From: Amoeboaphelidium protococcarum
Lineage: Eukaryota > Aphelidiomycota > Aphelidea
Length of the DNA stretch: 64,000 nt
Direction of reading: 5' to 3'
Assembly (NCBI GenBank): GCA_023515745.1
Contig: JALECJ010000256.1
Span: 2,170,001 to 2,234,000 of the forward strand
Shown here: positions 25,489-38,333 of the stretch, piece by piece
Numbering within the stretch: position 1 is the first letter of the stretch
Layout: each line of letters starts with the position of its first letter
The notes under the pieces: model-generated
What the model saw: only the letters and a program-made list of their open reading frames with translations
What the model was told of the DNA's origin: nothing
Databases searched by the model: none
Program-made: the position numbers and the translations under genes

Positions 25489-26280
25489 AAGTAAAAATCC
25501 ACGCGTCGTCTAGTTTTATCAGGTATTTTCTGCAGCAGGTATAGTGCTGAATAATCAAAAGTAATCACGAAAGAGTAAACGCGAGTGTTGGGCTCTTTGA
25601 CGGACAGAGGATTCTGGCGCGAGAAGAAACAACGTGGTTTTACGCTCAGCTGATGTGATTGGTTAGTCAGTTCATACGTGTACATTATATAGAACAGTTT
25701 TATAAATACCTAGAATTAGATTCATTTAACGTGCTAAGTATTACAAGCGTATGTGTCTAGTGTGTCGAGTCTGGCCGACACTTTTTGAAATTGCTCTTCG
25801 TTAAAGTCAACGTCCATTTTAGATCCAATATGTCAATCTGGGGTTTTTATAGAGAGTTCAAATGACCACTAAAAGGATCATGTATGTAACCAATGTTCAT
25901 CGGAAATTGGAGCTAAATTTTATAAAGCATTTCCATTCAATATTATACTTAGACTTTCCTATAAGCTTTCACGCAAGATCTGTCAATATCTGTCAGAATC
26001 ACTGTAAACACGCGCTCTGTGATGAGTATAAAGTCAAACACACGGGTGGTGAATCATGTAGGTGATAATGTATCAGTATGAGGATTGACAGGGCACAGTC
26101 ACACTCTTTCGGAAGAAATGAATAAATCGTGCAGAATTCATCTTTCGTTAAATTTGATGAAATACCTATTACTTCTTGGGAGTAAGTAGTACATATATTT
26201 TTATAGGCTATTATTACTGATTAGTTTGATATTCGAAGTCCCCTACAAATTTTTGAAACTGATACTGATACTTTTGCGAA
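25489..26280. other. Intergenic region between VPS10 and the zinc-finger gene
   Basis: This 792-bp gap lies between two divergent genes. A 67-codon frame at 25862-26065 (ends in a Cys/His-rich segment, TGA stop) has no TAR codon and no family; I judge it more likely chance than a gene, but cannot exclude a small protein. CGCG motifs occur near 25502, 25578 and 26010. Otherwise I see nothing specific. Confidence 0.4.
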
Positions 26281-27093
<813 letters not shown>

Positions 27094-27586
27094 GTTTCTA
27101 CTTATATGTTTATATGCAGTCAATTCTGGGATTATCTCCTTGTCTTCTCATAATGACATGTTCTAAGAGTAGTAAGTGCATAAAATAAATTTTTAAGATG
27201 TTCTATCTTTTATCTCTATCGCGCAAACTTTGGAAGCTTTGGCGCTTCCTGAATGATTTAAATTGATACCATACCGCAAGGCACTGATATACTTAACTGC
27301 TATCGTCGGGGATAGCTTTACGCGAATATATACATACACAAACGCTGAAACTATATTTTAAAATACATTTAGAGAGAATCTACTTTGGATTCAAAAACGC
27401 GTAAAAACGAGTTTAAAGCAATTTAGTGCTTTAGTAATGATCACAACTATCATGTTTCCTCAAGAGCCAATCCTCTCACTTGCAAATATTGAAGCGGCTC
27501 GGCTTCGTGGGTCAATCAACCAACAATTTTCATTTCATCCCCCAATCTGATCATTGAAATTTAAAAATTACAGAACACTATTCTAA
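27094..27586. other. Intergenic region upstream of the TPR-J cochaperone gene
   Basis: This 493-bp A+T-rich gap has ACGCG motifs near 27320 and 27397 and a short inverted repeat GCTATCGTCGGGGATAGC at 27299-27316 (GCTATC paired with GATAGC). I see no coding frame and could not match it to a known small RNA. Confidence 0.4.
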
Positions 27587-29062
27587 ATGATGACTGTCGA
27601 TTTATGCGCGTAGGCTGAGGAATTGAAATAGCTTGCAAATGAATAATACAAGAAGGGAAGTTACTAAGAAGCGGTCAAATTGTATGGCGAATGGATCGAT
27701 TTGGAGCAGTCTGCTGTCGGTCACTGCAATCGCGCTGCATCTCTCATGATGCTGAAGAAGTACAAGTAGGCTGTAGAGGATTGCAAAAAGGCTATCGAGT
27801 TGGACGGTGGATACGTGAAGGCTTATGTGAGATTAGCCAAGTGCTGCCTGGCTCTTGGTAATATTAATGAAGCCGTCAGACAATTTCAATTGGCCTTAGA
27901 CGTTGATCCGACGAATCCATCGATCAGCAAGGAGCTTCATTAAGCGGAGGCTATTCGAAAGTTTGTGGAATCCGCAGTTGCTGCTTTGGAATCTAAAGAT
28001 TTTAGAAGGGCGATTTTCAATGTGGACACCGCTGCAAAAATGGCCACCAACGGTCTGCATTGCCCTTATAGCTGGCTGTGTATTAAAATTCGCGCTTTGG
28101 TAGGCTTGAAATTGACCAATGATGCTAATCTCCTTCTTAATCAGATTCTTGTAAATGAGCCGTAGAATGCTGAGGCTATCTGTATTAGAGCTGGTTTAAT
28201 CTACTAGCAAGGTGATCTGACTAAATGTATATCCTATGTGAAGGAAGCTTTGAGAGTTGCTCCTGATCATAAGGAGTCGCGTCTGTTATTTAAGAAGGCT
28301 AGAGCTTTATAAACGTAGAAAGATGATGGGAATGCTGCTTTTAAAGCTGGAAAGTACGCAGATGCCATTCGCCTGTACTCGGAAGCTTTGTAGATTGATC
28401 CAGAATGTACAGCGGTGAATAGTAAATTTTATTCAAATCGAGCGACGGGATACTTCAAGTTGGGCCAGTATGAAAAGTCTATTGCTGACTGTGATGCAGC
28501 GCTCGCTATCGACTCGGATTATGGGAAGGTGTACAGCCGAAGAGCCTCGTGTAGAATGAAGCTGGAGCAATTTGAAGAGGCTGTCCGCGATTTTGAAAAA
28601 GCTTCACAACTTGATCCGAATAATCGCGATTTACGACAGCAATTGAAAGACGCAAAGTTTGAATTGAAGAAATCTCAGAGAAAGGATTACTACAAAATTC
28701 TTGGTGTCTCTAAGGACGCGTCTGAGAGTGAGATCAAGAAGGCTTACCGCAAGAAGGCTCTCATCTATCACCCTGACAAGAACCAGGAGCCGGAGAAGAA
28801 AGATGAAGCGGAGAAGATGTTTAAGGATGTCTCTGAGGCATACGAAACTCTGTCTGATCCTCAGAAGAAGCGTCGATATGATAGCGGCGCCGATTTACAA
28901 GAGAGCTTTGGTGGTCATGGTGGGATGGACGCAAATGACGTGTTCTCTATGTTTTTTAACCAAGGTGGCTTTGGTGGTGGCGGTCATCATCACGGAGGAT
29001 TTGGTGGATTTCATCATGGCGGTGGATTCTATGATCAAGAGTATTACTACGAAGATGAATGA
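27587..29062 (+). CDS. TPR-J-domain Hsp70/Hsp90 cochaperone, DNAJC7/TPR2-like
   Basis: A 491-residue protein with an array of tetratricopeptide repeats (about residues 8-120 and 240-360; e.g. [40 protein letters not shown]) followed by a J domain (about 366-435) carrying the HPD motif in YHPDKN, then a short Gly/His-rich tail ([15 protein letters not shown]) ending in acidic EDE. TPR segments bind the EEVD ends of Hsp70/Hsp90 and the J domain stimulates Hsp70 ATPase. The TPR-then-J order is diagnostic for the DNAJC7 group. TAR codons occur at helix Gln positions (KYKQAVEDC). No introns. Ends 55 bp from the convergent STE11-like gene. Confidence 0.95.
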
Positions 29063-29117
29063 TTGATTCAAATCATATATCAAGTACATTTTATTTCTTA
29101 AGCAGATACTTCATTTT

Positions 29118-31433
29118 TCAGCCATTGCACTATTCCACCATGTGTAGAAACTAGTGACTGATCAATTCATTAGCATATGGCCTGTTTGTAGGATCAACTT
29201 GAGTGCAAATGTCGATGAATGAACAAGCAGCATCGCAAGTCTTGAGCAGTTGTATGTTCGACTAAGTATCATCGCCTCTTTCTAGCAGGTAAGTGTATGG
29301 TGTAAGTTTCCCATTTCCGATACAGTACATTGCCTGCATAGGATCTAGTGGCATCCATGGTCGGCGACCTGTGGCCATTTCTATCACCACACATCCGAGA
29401 GACCACACATCAACCTTGGTGGTCAAATAATTACGCGTCACCAACTCTGGGCACATCCAGAACACAGATCCTTTCACACTACAACGCTACTCAACACCAA
29501 CTTGATCAACCAGTTTAGAGACGCCGAAATCAGATATTTTTATAATGTCATCTGACGTTACCAAAATGTTAGCACCTTTAATGTCTCGATGAATTATACC
29601 TTGTTCATGCAAGTAAACGAGACCGTTGACTATCTGACTTGCATAAGACCGACAAAACTCCATATTAAGCGGTCCCTGTCGAGCAACTAAACTAGCGATA
29701 GATCCACCACTGACATACTCCATCAACATCGTCAGTACGCCATTCTAAAATTAATGACCCAGACATTTCACAATGTTGTCATGATCCAATGACTACAATA
29801 TGTAAATCTCCTTCTTCAACATCTCTGCCATTTCCTTCTTCTATTTCTAGTGCTAAGGCCTGAGCCCCGATTAAGAGCCGAGAACTACTTGCTTCACAGC
29901 CATAATTTGCTAATTCTCTAAATTCACGCCATAAAATACAGTGGCACATTTCCCTTTACCAATTACATTGCCTAACGCAAAGTTGTGCTCACCAGTAGGG
30001 CCATCTTCTATTTAGCTATTGTTAAAGGCATCAGCAATACGACTGATATCAGTACACCATTCTTCTTAAACTACTGGCAATTCCGCAGCTTAATCATCAT
30101 AAACTTAATTCTCAGCATCTGAATCCTCATCGTAATCTGCCAACTCTAGAGTGAATAGAGAGTTTGATCTCGTCTTCAACTGCAAGTCCGAGAGTAATCT
30201 AGATCGATAATTATCACTAAAAGACATGGGACGATTGAGATCCCAAGATTACTTGGTGGTGGTAGACTTGAATAGCTCAGGGAAGAAGTGCTCCATATTG
30301 ACGGCAATCTCCTAGCTAGATGGACGCTCCTAAGGGAAATGCATTTCTTACTTGAGAACCTCATCCGATATCGATGCACCCATCATGCTGTCCAACTTTT
30401 TAAAGCGATTCTTTAACAGCTATTAATGATTCTTCTTACCGCTATCCTTCATGTGGAACACTTTCTGTAAAATCAATCTCTATCTCTCATGTCTAGGTGG
30501 GTCACTTTTACAAATGTCCCATAATTGATCATCATCCAGCAATGATGGATTACCGTCAGAATTCAAGCAGAACATGGCGTACTCCTTCCAATGATCTGGT
30601 ACTATACCAAACTTTTTAAACACTTTAGCTCTAATCTGCGCGACATCAGTTAGATTCTGGATATTGATTATATGGCTGTTGTGCTCATCTTTAATGACAC
30701 GAATACACGTACTTTTGACCTTGTCCAGCGACATGACGTCCTACTCATTATGCGAAGTCACAGGCGATGATTATATGGCCAATTGCGATGCTGAAGTCTA
30801 AGCAGTTAGTGATGCGGACTACTTGGACAATGAGAATGAGCCAAAGAAGGAGGAGTATACAGGAGATGCAGAGAGAAGAGACCCAGATTTGTTACCAAAT
30901 GATAAGGGTGAGAGTGGCGACTTGGTGTCAGAGCTGCTATTATCAGTGAGAAATTGAGCCTCAGCCGGGCCACTTTTGATGGTAATACTCGACGGTTTTT
31001 ACTTCTTGGACACTGTAGGCGTTTTCTCTTGCGTTGAAGGCCCGTTTACACTATTTAATGACTCTGCATGATTATCATTACAAGCAGCCTCATTGAGACC
31101 ATTCTCTTTCTAAGAATAGAAGCTCTTAACAGTTTTCAATGAATTCATAATTCTAATTCTATCTCCAAGTGCTGAAATACCAATATCTTTAAGAAGATCA
31201 AGATTAAGGTCATCTATCACGTCGCCAGCTATTGCATTGTCGGTAAACACCTATCGATACTGATTCATTCCAATAACAGACAGCAAATCGCATATTTAGT
31301 CGCAACTCCATAGCTTATAGCTTGACGATATTTATGAGATATATTTTTACAACTCATCCATTCTAATATACTTCTAGCAGATTCGATATAAGTGTATCAG
31401 ATGATCTTCAAGAGCACAAGAGACGTCCATCAT
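29118..31433 (-). CDS. STE11: STE11/Byr2-type MAP kinase kinase kinase (SAM-RA-kinase)
   Basis: A 771-residue kinase with the fungal STE11 layout. A SAM domain (about 37-98: WSCDQICDLLSVIGMNQY, LLKDIGISALGDRIRIM), a Ser-rich linker, a Ras-association-like domain (about 236-318: CIRVIKDEHNSHIINIQN, KFGIVPDHWKEYAMF), an acidic linker, then the kinase domain. Kinase landmarks: GNVIGKGKCATVFYG glycine loop, AVKQVV lysine (about 511), HRDIKGANILV catalytic loop, DFGVSK, SVFWMCPELV (usual GTPFWMAPEV) and RPYANELISHQF at the end. In fungi this kinase sits in the mating/filamentation/osmotic MAPK module and is activated by Ste50/Ras or a p21-activated kinase. Ser-Val replaces Gly-Thr in the P+1 loop entry, which is notable but compatible with activity. 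TGA stop 29118-29120. No introns. Confidence 0.93.
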
Positions 31434-32173
31434 CTGACCCCTTCCGACTTGCGCTTTCATTGCTAAGCCACGCGCTTTAAGGTTGGCTTTCAAGCTTCTC
31501 TCCTCACTACTTTTTTTACTCTTTTATTGATGAATTTTAATCTACGCTTTTGGGATAATTCTCAAACTGATTAATTATCAAAGTGTCATTCATTTCTCAT
31601 CAGGTGCTCTTACTCACATTAAGTAGCATTGATCAGAAATGACTATTTAATCCGTAACGAACCATGGTATACTACTCTCACGTATACCTTGTTTGCATAC
31701 GGAAAGATTAACTGAGAATCGTATATGGCGGCACTTTGGCTTTTAGGAGTCTTTGTGTTGTCATTTAATTATAATAGCTAGAGTTTTGCTTAATTCTTTA
31801 CTGGACTCTAGTTGTACTTGGATTCTTATATTTTACTGTTTTCATTTTTTTCATTCAAGCCTATTCGTTATTAAGAAATGGTCAAGATATCACTAGTCCA
31901 TGAACTATATATCAAACATGCTTATATATATATGTTCGATATGAGGCCCATGTTCTGAAGCCATAAATCAACTGATGACGCGTCTTTAGAGTAAACAACA
32001 TCGATTTTATTGAATTGTACAGCTAGTAAGCTTGATTCTGACGCGTATAATACTATCCCAACTCTCTAACGATGTCATGGCAAAAGAGAACGCTGTATGT
32101 AGTCCTTTCAATAATTCTATTTCATTCACTTTACAGTATCATCGTATACCAGATCATTCAATTGAGATTTAAT
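31434..32173. other. Intergenic region between STE11-like and PIG-X genes
   Basis: This 740-bp stretch is A+T rich. A 77-codon plus-strand frame at 31725-31958 (starts MAALWLLGVFVLSF, ends at TGA) contains hydrophobic segments and four TAR codons; it could be a small membrane protein but has no supporting family. ACGCGT motifs lie at 31979-31984 and 32041-32046, the first within TGATGACGCGTC. Confidence 0.35.
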
Positions 32174-32776
32174 TCATTCTTTCTTAGTTGAAGTCTTACG
32201 CCAAGAAAAAGTCATGATGATGAGATAGATTAGATATACCACTGAAATAGCTGGAACCAAGAGACTCAGAGTCTATATGAGTAAAGCACTCTCTTCGTTC
32301 AAGGACAAACGCGGCACATCAACGAACGTTTCACCGAGAGCAGCGACTTTCAAAGGAGGAGTATGTACGGCCTCGCCCTCACAGACCATTGAAACGAGTG
32401 GTTGTTACAGATGCACTCTCACATACGGATCATACGCTTATTCATTTTTATTAAATACATGCACAGGCTAGTATCGCATATGAAACGGAACTCTAATAAT
32501 CGCTTAGACTGAAGCTCGCCGAATTCGCAGCATATTATCACTCGCAATATCAGAAGTTACCGGCACCTCGAGGTCAACATTAGGATTCTCGAGTTCCCAC
32601 TACTCGTCATTCAAATCCTTATGCAGTTAATATGGATCAAAGAATGCACTTGACTCCAACTTTTACTCGATTGTTACAGTACAGCCATCTCGTGCTTGAG
32701 TAGTAAGATCATACACAAAGTGAGGATGAAAAGCAGCACTCTTATCCACACTCCATGCAAACATTTATTGAGTCAT
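32174..32776 (-). CDS. PIG-X/Pbn1-like subunit of GPI mannosyltransferase I
   Basis: A 200-residue protein with a luminal domain and a single C-terminal membrane span (LLVPAISVVYLIYLIIM) followed by a short basic tail. The segment IIRVPFHMRYQPV, then YDPYVRVHLQQPLVSMVC, has the RYQ...Y..V.L..P...C pattern of the PIG-X family, which stabilises the ER enzyme PIG-M/Gpi14 that adds the first mannose of the GPI anchor. An in-frame TGA lies 12 bp upstream of ATG 32774-32776, so the start is constrained. No signal peptide is encoded, although one is expected for a luminal domain; a missed upstream exon or a diverged signal is possible. Stop is TGA 32174-32176. Confidence 0.75.
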
Positions 32777-33280
32777 CGCGTCTCTTCAGTGAGGATTTGC
32801 TAAGAGTATCACTGAGAAATGTCTCGAGCTTTGTTGAAGACTTTAAATATGTGTGAAACGGACTTAAGAAAGTATTCAATGCGAGCTGCGTGGAGCGCGA
32901 CTATCCTTTGAAGTATGATTTTCGATAACCGCGCATGTCTGTCTCGATCGATCGATTTTAATATTGTAACTGTAGATTGCACTGATATCTAAATTGACGC
33001 CGTAAATGAATACCAAAGTAAGGGTGAATAACTTGTAGATTCCCTCAATGTGCATTATAGACCAAAAAGATTTCGATGGAAGATCCCACGCGTTTAGAGT
33101 GAATCACATTTGATATCCCGTATTTTCCAAAGTGCATTCTCACGATCAGATTCGCTCGCAGTGTTTCTCCCTGATTAACGGCTGCTTTTATCAACCGTAC
33201 CGCTGCTAGTATCTATCTGATATCGTCAAATCGAAAAGAATTCATTTTCAGTCATTAAAAACACTAAGCTTATCTATATT
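32777..33280. other. Divergent intergenic region, PIG-X and SOAT genes
   Basis: A 504-bp gap between divergent genes. It contains a TCGATCGATCGA run (32944-32955), a CACGCGTTT motif near 33088 and A+T-rich tracts. No coding frame of note; presumed promoters for both genes, and possibly a missed first exon of PIG-X. Confidence 0.4.
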
Positions 33281-34750
33281 ATGCCATTGAAGCTAGCAGA
33301 GAAACCTTATCAGTCTATCAAAAAGATTAGGAAGGGAAAATTTGAGCCGAGGACTTCATTGCTGGATTCAGAGACTCTTATCAGGGAACTGAATAACTTT
33401 CGCGGATTCTTCATCTTGTTCTGGATTGGTATTGCCATTACACTGCTGGATAATCTATATGTACACTACAAAAATGGTGGAAGATTTACGTTCAAGCTGT
33501 ACAATCTTTTGTCTCATGATGTTGTGGTTCTTGCGCTGAGCGATCTGGTAATTACCGCTCTGTCCTTCTTCGCTCCTGCACTGCACTGGCTTGTCCATCG
33601 AAGATATATCCCCATCTGGCTAGGAACTGTTTTGCAGCATCTCTACTAGGCTCTATTTCTACTGGGAACTATAGCCTTTACAGTGCATCGAAATTTCGCA
33701 TGGCCGGGGAAAACTGCGATTTGTTTGCATGTTTGTACCTTGTATATGAAGATGCATAGTTATCTGTCGTATAATCAGGAACTGGAGCAAGTGCATAGGT
33801 ACGTGTTGAAGCTTAAAGATGACATTGGTAGAGGTAAGCGTAAGGCTGATGAGCTGGAGATCCATCCTAAAAGTCCAATGACGCAGAGACGTTCAGTGGA
33901 GGAGCAGTTGGCAAGTGATGAAGATGGCAAGGCGTCCCATCGCGGATCTTCATAATCTTCGCAGTCGAGGAGAGGAGGTGCCGTGTCTTTGGAATAGGAC
34001 TTGAAGAATTTGGCGGATGAATTGACCACCGGGGACACTAGATACCCGGCTAATCTTACTCTTGAAAATTATGTTTACTTTCTGTGTATTCCCGTGTTGG
34101 TATATAATTTAGAGTATCCTAGAACTGAGGCGATTCGCTGGAATTATGTGTTCGAGAAGGTGGTTGGCTTCTTTGGTGTGTTCACTATTCTGTACCTGCT
34201 GGTAGAGCACTACATTAGCCCTGTGTTGGAGAATATGGCCCAACTGAGTTTAATCGAAACCATCGGTCACTTGCTCATGCCGTTTACACTATGCTGGCTA
34301 TTGGGTTTTTATATGATCTTTGAGTGTTTGTGTAATGCCCTGGCAGAGTTGACTTGCTTTGCTGATCGTCAGTTCTATGAAGATTGGTGGAATTCTACCA
34401 ATTACGACGAGTTCGCCAGAAAATGGAACAAGGTTGTGCACGACTTTCTGCTGAGGCATATCTACTTGCACTCGATTGACAACTACTAGATATCCAAGAC
34501 GAATGCGTCCTTTATCACTTTTTTGTTCTCATCATGTATTCATGAGTTGCTGTTGGCAGTTGTGGCCGGCAAGGTGGTGATGTTGTTCTTTTTTATGTAA
34601 ATGTCCCAGCTTCCGATCATCTACATCTTGCGAGTATCCTCATTCTAGAAGTATCCTCTCGCTGCGAATGCATTTTTTTGGTTGGGCTTGCTGAGTGGAT
34701 TGCCACTGACTGCCATCTTTTATACCCGTGATGCATTCCTAAACAAGTGA
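33281..34750 (+). CDS. Sterol O-acyltransferase (ACAT/ARE, MBOAT family)
   Basis: A 489-residue multi-span ER membrane enzyme that esterifies sterols (or diacylglycerol) with acyl-CoA for storage in lipid droplets. At least eight hydrophobic segments are visible. The MBOAT signatures are present: FYEDWWN (about residue 365), the diagnostic FYxDWWN motif of the SOAT/DGAT1 branch, and SCIHELLLAVV with the catalytic His near residue 420. A soluble, charged insert (about 175-250: KRKADELEIHPKSP, SEDGKASHRGSS-like, Ser-rich) separates early spans. The NLEYPRT motif (VYNLEYPRTEAIRW) favours SOAT/ARE over DGAT1 slightly. No introns; stop TGA 34748. Convergent with AMP deaminase, 142 bp apart. Confidence 0.9.
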
Positions 34751-34892
34751 TGGATGCTTGCCATTTACCGAGAATTTATGGAAATGATAAATTAAAATGC
34801 TCTAGATTTATATATCTTTATTACTATTATCATCTTTCTTTTATCTACTGCCACTACAGCTAATATAAGTGTAACTCTTATAATTCTTATTA

Positions 34893-37092
34893 TCATCCTG
34901 ATGATCGGTCTCCAAAAATAAACTAACGTTCCTCCATGAGAGTCTAGTGACGATACTCTACGCGAATATTTGGTACGTTGGTCTTGTGGATATCATTGCC
35001 TTCTACGCCATCTTTCGCATAGCTATCACCCAACCACTTGCACTTGGCCTTATTCTCCCAGCCAGAGTGAAGAACTGAATTACGCGCAAGTTCACACATG
35101 TCCACAGCGCTAAACTTCCAAATTTGAGCAGCGACACTGTACTCTTCAATTAGCGGTTCCTTGGTGAAATGCAACTACAGCGGATCATCCGTGGACAGGC
35201 ACACATTTAGCCCAATGTGGAAGAATGATGGAAATGGATTGCGTTCGTAGTTGATAAAGAGGCAATTATTGGATAGGGGCGACATTGCCAGACCAACTTG
35301 CTCTAAATAGAAGAGATACTATAAAGCAGGAACCTTACGCAATAGAATACCATGACTTATATGGTACGAACTAAGGAAGGCAGCAGTCAAATGATCGGTA
35401 TCACCAGCTTCTCCACTGTGAGGCCTCATCATAAACGTGTTGAATCCGCGAGACTTTCTCCACTGGTTAAGAGAACACATATTAGCATACATGTAGTACA
35501 TATAGTAAGCGTAGGGAGGATTCATGGCGAGATTCCACGTCTTGGGCACCGGATACTTTTTGTGGATTCTACGCTCACTCTTACTCTCATCATCGACACT
35601 ATCAAATCCAACTACACGCTGAAGGAAGACGTGTAGCTGTGGATGACTCTTTGGATCCATAGTCACTTCAAAAAGTGGCTTGAAGATGTTCACCACCATC
35701 TCTTCAAAATTGTTCACAATATTCTTGTCCTTGTACAAATTGTACAAACGAGGAATCTGGATAAGCCAGCGCACATTAGGGCTAAAGAGATTGTGATTAC
35801 AAACCCAAGCAGCCAATTTATCCCACTCCTAAGGCGATCTACCATAAATAGAAATTCTATACTCAGCCATCTAATACTTGCTAGCCTCCAGATCACTTAT
35901 AATCTCCCTGGTCAACTAAGCCAAGTATCGTCCTTCGATCAAATTGTCAGTCTTCATAAAAATCTCACGTAATCTAGACTCTCCAATAGGATTGTACTTC
36001 AAATTGAACTTGTCAAATCTATGAAAAGTATCCTTGTGCGCATGCATGTCCAGCGTGTCGATACTTAGATCATACGCAGTCAATTTAAGAGACTCAAACA
36101 CCTGAGCAAGAGTAAGGTACTTTCCATCACGAAATATCACCAGATCATCCGGATTCTTTCTCAACTTGGACTTTATGAATCTCAATAAATGCTTCTAATT
36201 CATAGCTGACGCCAGATGCACGTGGGTGTCAACTTTGCGCACATTATAGAAATCTCTATGGGGAACACATTTACTCTGAGCATTTTCAGCCTATTCATTC
36301 AGCAGGACGTGCATCTAAAATTTAGACTCCAAGTACCGAAGTCTTCTGAATGCAATACTCTTTGTTGGTCCATCACTGATCACATTGAGAATAAAGTCCA
36401 GATCCTGGAAGAAGTTCTTTATGGTGGGAACAACGAAGCGACTTGCATTCTGTAAACTCTTCTCCTCAGATTCAAATACTTAAAACACACCTTCATCACT
36501 CATCTTGAACACTGACTAGTCTTTGGCGGGAAGTAGACTAACATCAATCTGCAGCGGGTCTTTAACTTCGCGTCCGACAGCAGATATATCCTCAGGCACT
36601 GGGTAACAATCAGTTGCACAATCTAGTCCAGAACCACCATTATTCTGACAAGACAACTGCAAATACTTTCTTCTCAGCTCGACACAAGTCTTCAAGTTCT
36701 TGGATATCTATTGCATCTCTTCTAATTGCTCCGGAATCAACTTTTCGGTCAACACTTACGCCGTCTTGGCACCATCTTACTGAGGCAAATGCGCAGACAG
36801 AATGACGTTTTTCAAATCTTACTACACCAAAACAAATAGATAGATGGTTAATAATTAAAACTTTGTGCACTAAATAACTTACATTTTCTAAAGTCTTGTC
36901 AATGTGATAAGTATAGAACGGGTTGGCAATATTAGACTGTACTGCAGGATCATCCACAGTGTTGAGTACATCTTCAGGCGAGTCCATCAATGACAGCGAT
37001 GATGAACGCATTCCATCATCTCCCTCAGGACTCGGATGAAGTAGATTCAAGTTTGAATTGTCACTATCCAAATGTCTAAACTTTTTATCCAT
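34893..37092 (-). CDS. AMD1: AMP deaminase
   Basis: Converts AMP to IMP in the cytosol, part of the purine nucleotide cycle. Coding segments 36883-37092 and 34893-36821 are joined across a 61-bp intron (36822-36882, GTAAGT...TGTAG), giving 712 residues. Landmarks: [18 protein letters not shown] (zinc-binding HxH), [36 protein letters not shown] with the catalytic His-x-x-Glu equivalent, LSNNCLF and the [20 protein letters not shown] signature close to the C-terminus. The N-terminal 120 residues are disordered and Ser/acidic rich, as in other AMP deaminases where they are regulatory. TAR codons at many Gln. The last residues extend past RHQ to TGA 34893-34895. Confidence 0.97.
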
Positions 37093-37559
37093 TTAAGTTT
37101 TAATGAAATACAATGGTTAAGATTTTTAGTAATATGGACTATATTGCAGATGGGAACGGTAGGAAAAGAGGAGAAATTATCAAAGTCAAAGCAAAGCAAA
37201 TGACCATCAAAAGCGACAACAATCAGTCAGTCAGTCAATCCCGTGAGAAAGAACAAAGTTTGTTTGAACGTTCCTCAACGAACGATTGTCTCAGGAACTG
37301 GAAGATCAACAACGACAATGATCAGCGAGTGAGTGCTTCTGAATGTGTGTGTGTTTGTGTGTGTTTCAAACTTTATCTCCAAAATAGGACCATTACAGTG
37401 AAATAATGTTAGAGGATTTCCTAGACACGTCGTAAGAAGAGAACACATGCAAACTATATTAGATATCTAATACATCAATCTATATTTTATCCCCATTATA
37501 ATCATCATCATTTTTATGTACGAAAATCAAAGCATGCATTTATAATCATACAGTACAAT
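37093..37559. other. Intergenic region upstream of AMP deaminase, with TG repeat
   Basis: This 467-bp gap contains a TG/GT microsatellite (37344-37366) and several AAAGCAAAG-like direct repeats near 37184-37197. A plus-strand frame from 37113 stays open for more than 97 codons but runs antisense into the next gene and looks like composition, not coding. Confidence 0.45.
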
Positions 37560-38333
37560 TCAGAAGCAGTACATGATAAAGTATCCGTCAAACTGAGGCT
37601 TGATGCCAATGGAGTCCAGAAGAGAGTTCACACTGACAACACCTTCATAGCGGATCAGAGTGGCGTTGAATTGATACTGATACGGAGTGTTGAAGTAAGA
37701 TTGAGAGTCAGTTGAGTAGAATATACATTCTTCCTGCTGCAGATTTACGTGAAATTACCACAGTGTAGCATCGTCACCACTCATACTGAATGGATTCAGA
37801 TTCTTTTATCCAGCAGCAGATTTATAAGATTTCACAATGGCAGCCATGTTCTCAGCAACATCAGACTTTGCGGATACCGACTTGGCCTTGAGATTGCGAG
37901 GAATGATTAAAGTGTGAGGAAACTAGACTGGAACGGTGAACGTATTCAATTCACCGGCGACCAAGTTCAGGTTATTCAGCGTTTGAGATGCCAGAAATAT
38001 GTTCTTCTAACTTGATGTCTCATCATCCCAGCGAGTCACATACATTGACACGGACACGGAGTTGATGCTTTGATCACTTGTACCGGCATTGTTTAACACG
38101 GCCCCGAAATCGAGAGTAGATGTTGCCTTCACCTGTACGTCTTCTTTTGCATAGTTTACCAATTCTCCCGCGGTCACTTCATAAGTAGTAGGAGCATCTT
38201 GTGACTTTGAGACAGAGATCTTCTGGACGCTGATGGAGTCCAATTAGCGCTTGAACAATGACTGGTGCTGAGGAACGGACTAGACAACTGCAGCATTGAG
38301 AAATACTGACACGGCGATGAACAAAGCAGACAT
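37560..38333 (-). CDS. Predicted secreted protein, unrecognised family
   Basis: A 257-residue protein. Residues 1-20 form a signal peptide (MSALFIAVSVFLNAAVVQS). A dibasic site (FKRQ, residues 27-30) could be a processing site. The mature part is rich in beta-strand-like stretches (SINSVSVSMYVTRWDDETSS, NLNLVAGELNTFTVPVQFP, YQYQFNATLIRYEGVV) with only two late Cys (ECIFY, MYCF), no membrane span and no GPI signal. Several N-glycosylation sequons can be seen (e.g. NATL). It may be a secreted or lumenal beta-sandwich protein. I recognise no family. Stop TGA 37560-37562. It is the lone gene in a sparse stretch with about 1 kb without genes upstream. Confidence 0.75.

Noticed and set aside
25862-26065. 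Small Cys/His-rich frame of 67 codons
   Set aside because: No TAR codon, no known motif and no partner; kept only as a remark because TGA-terminated frames of this size arise by chance.
27299-27316. Short inverted repeat as a possible small RNA
   Set aside because: Only a 6-bp stem; no match to U-RNA or snoRNA boxes that I could verify.
37113-37406. Plus-strand frame with a Cys-Val repeat
   Set aside because: The CVCVCVC stretch is a TG microsatellite, and the frame continues as antisense to the next gene.
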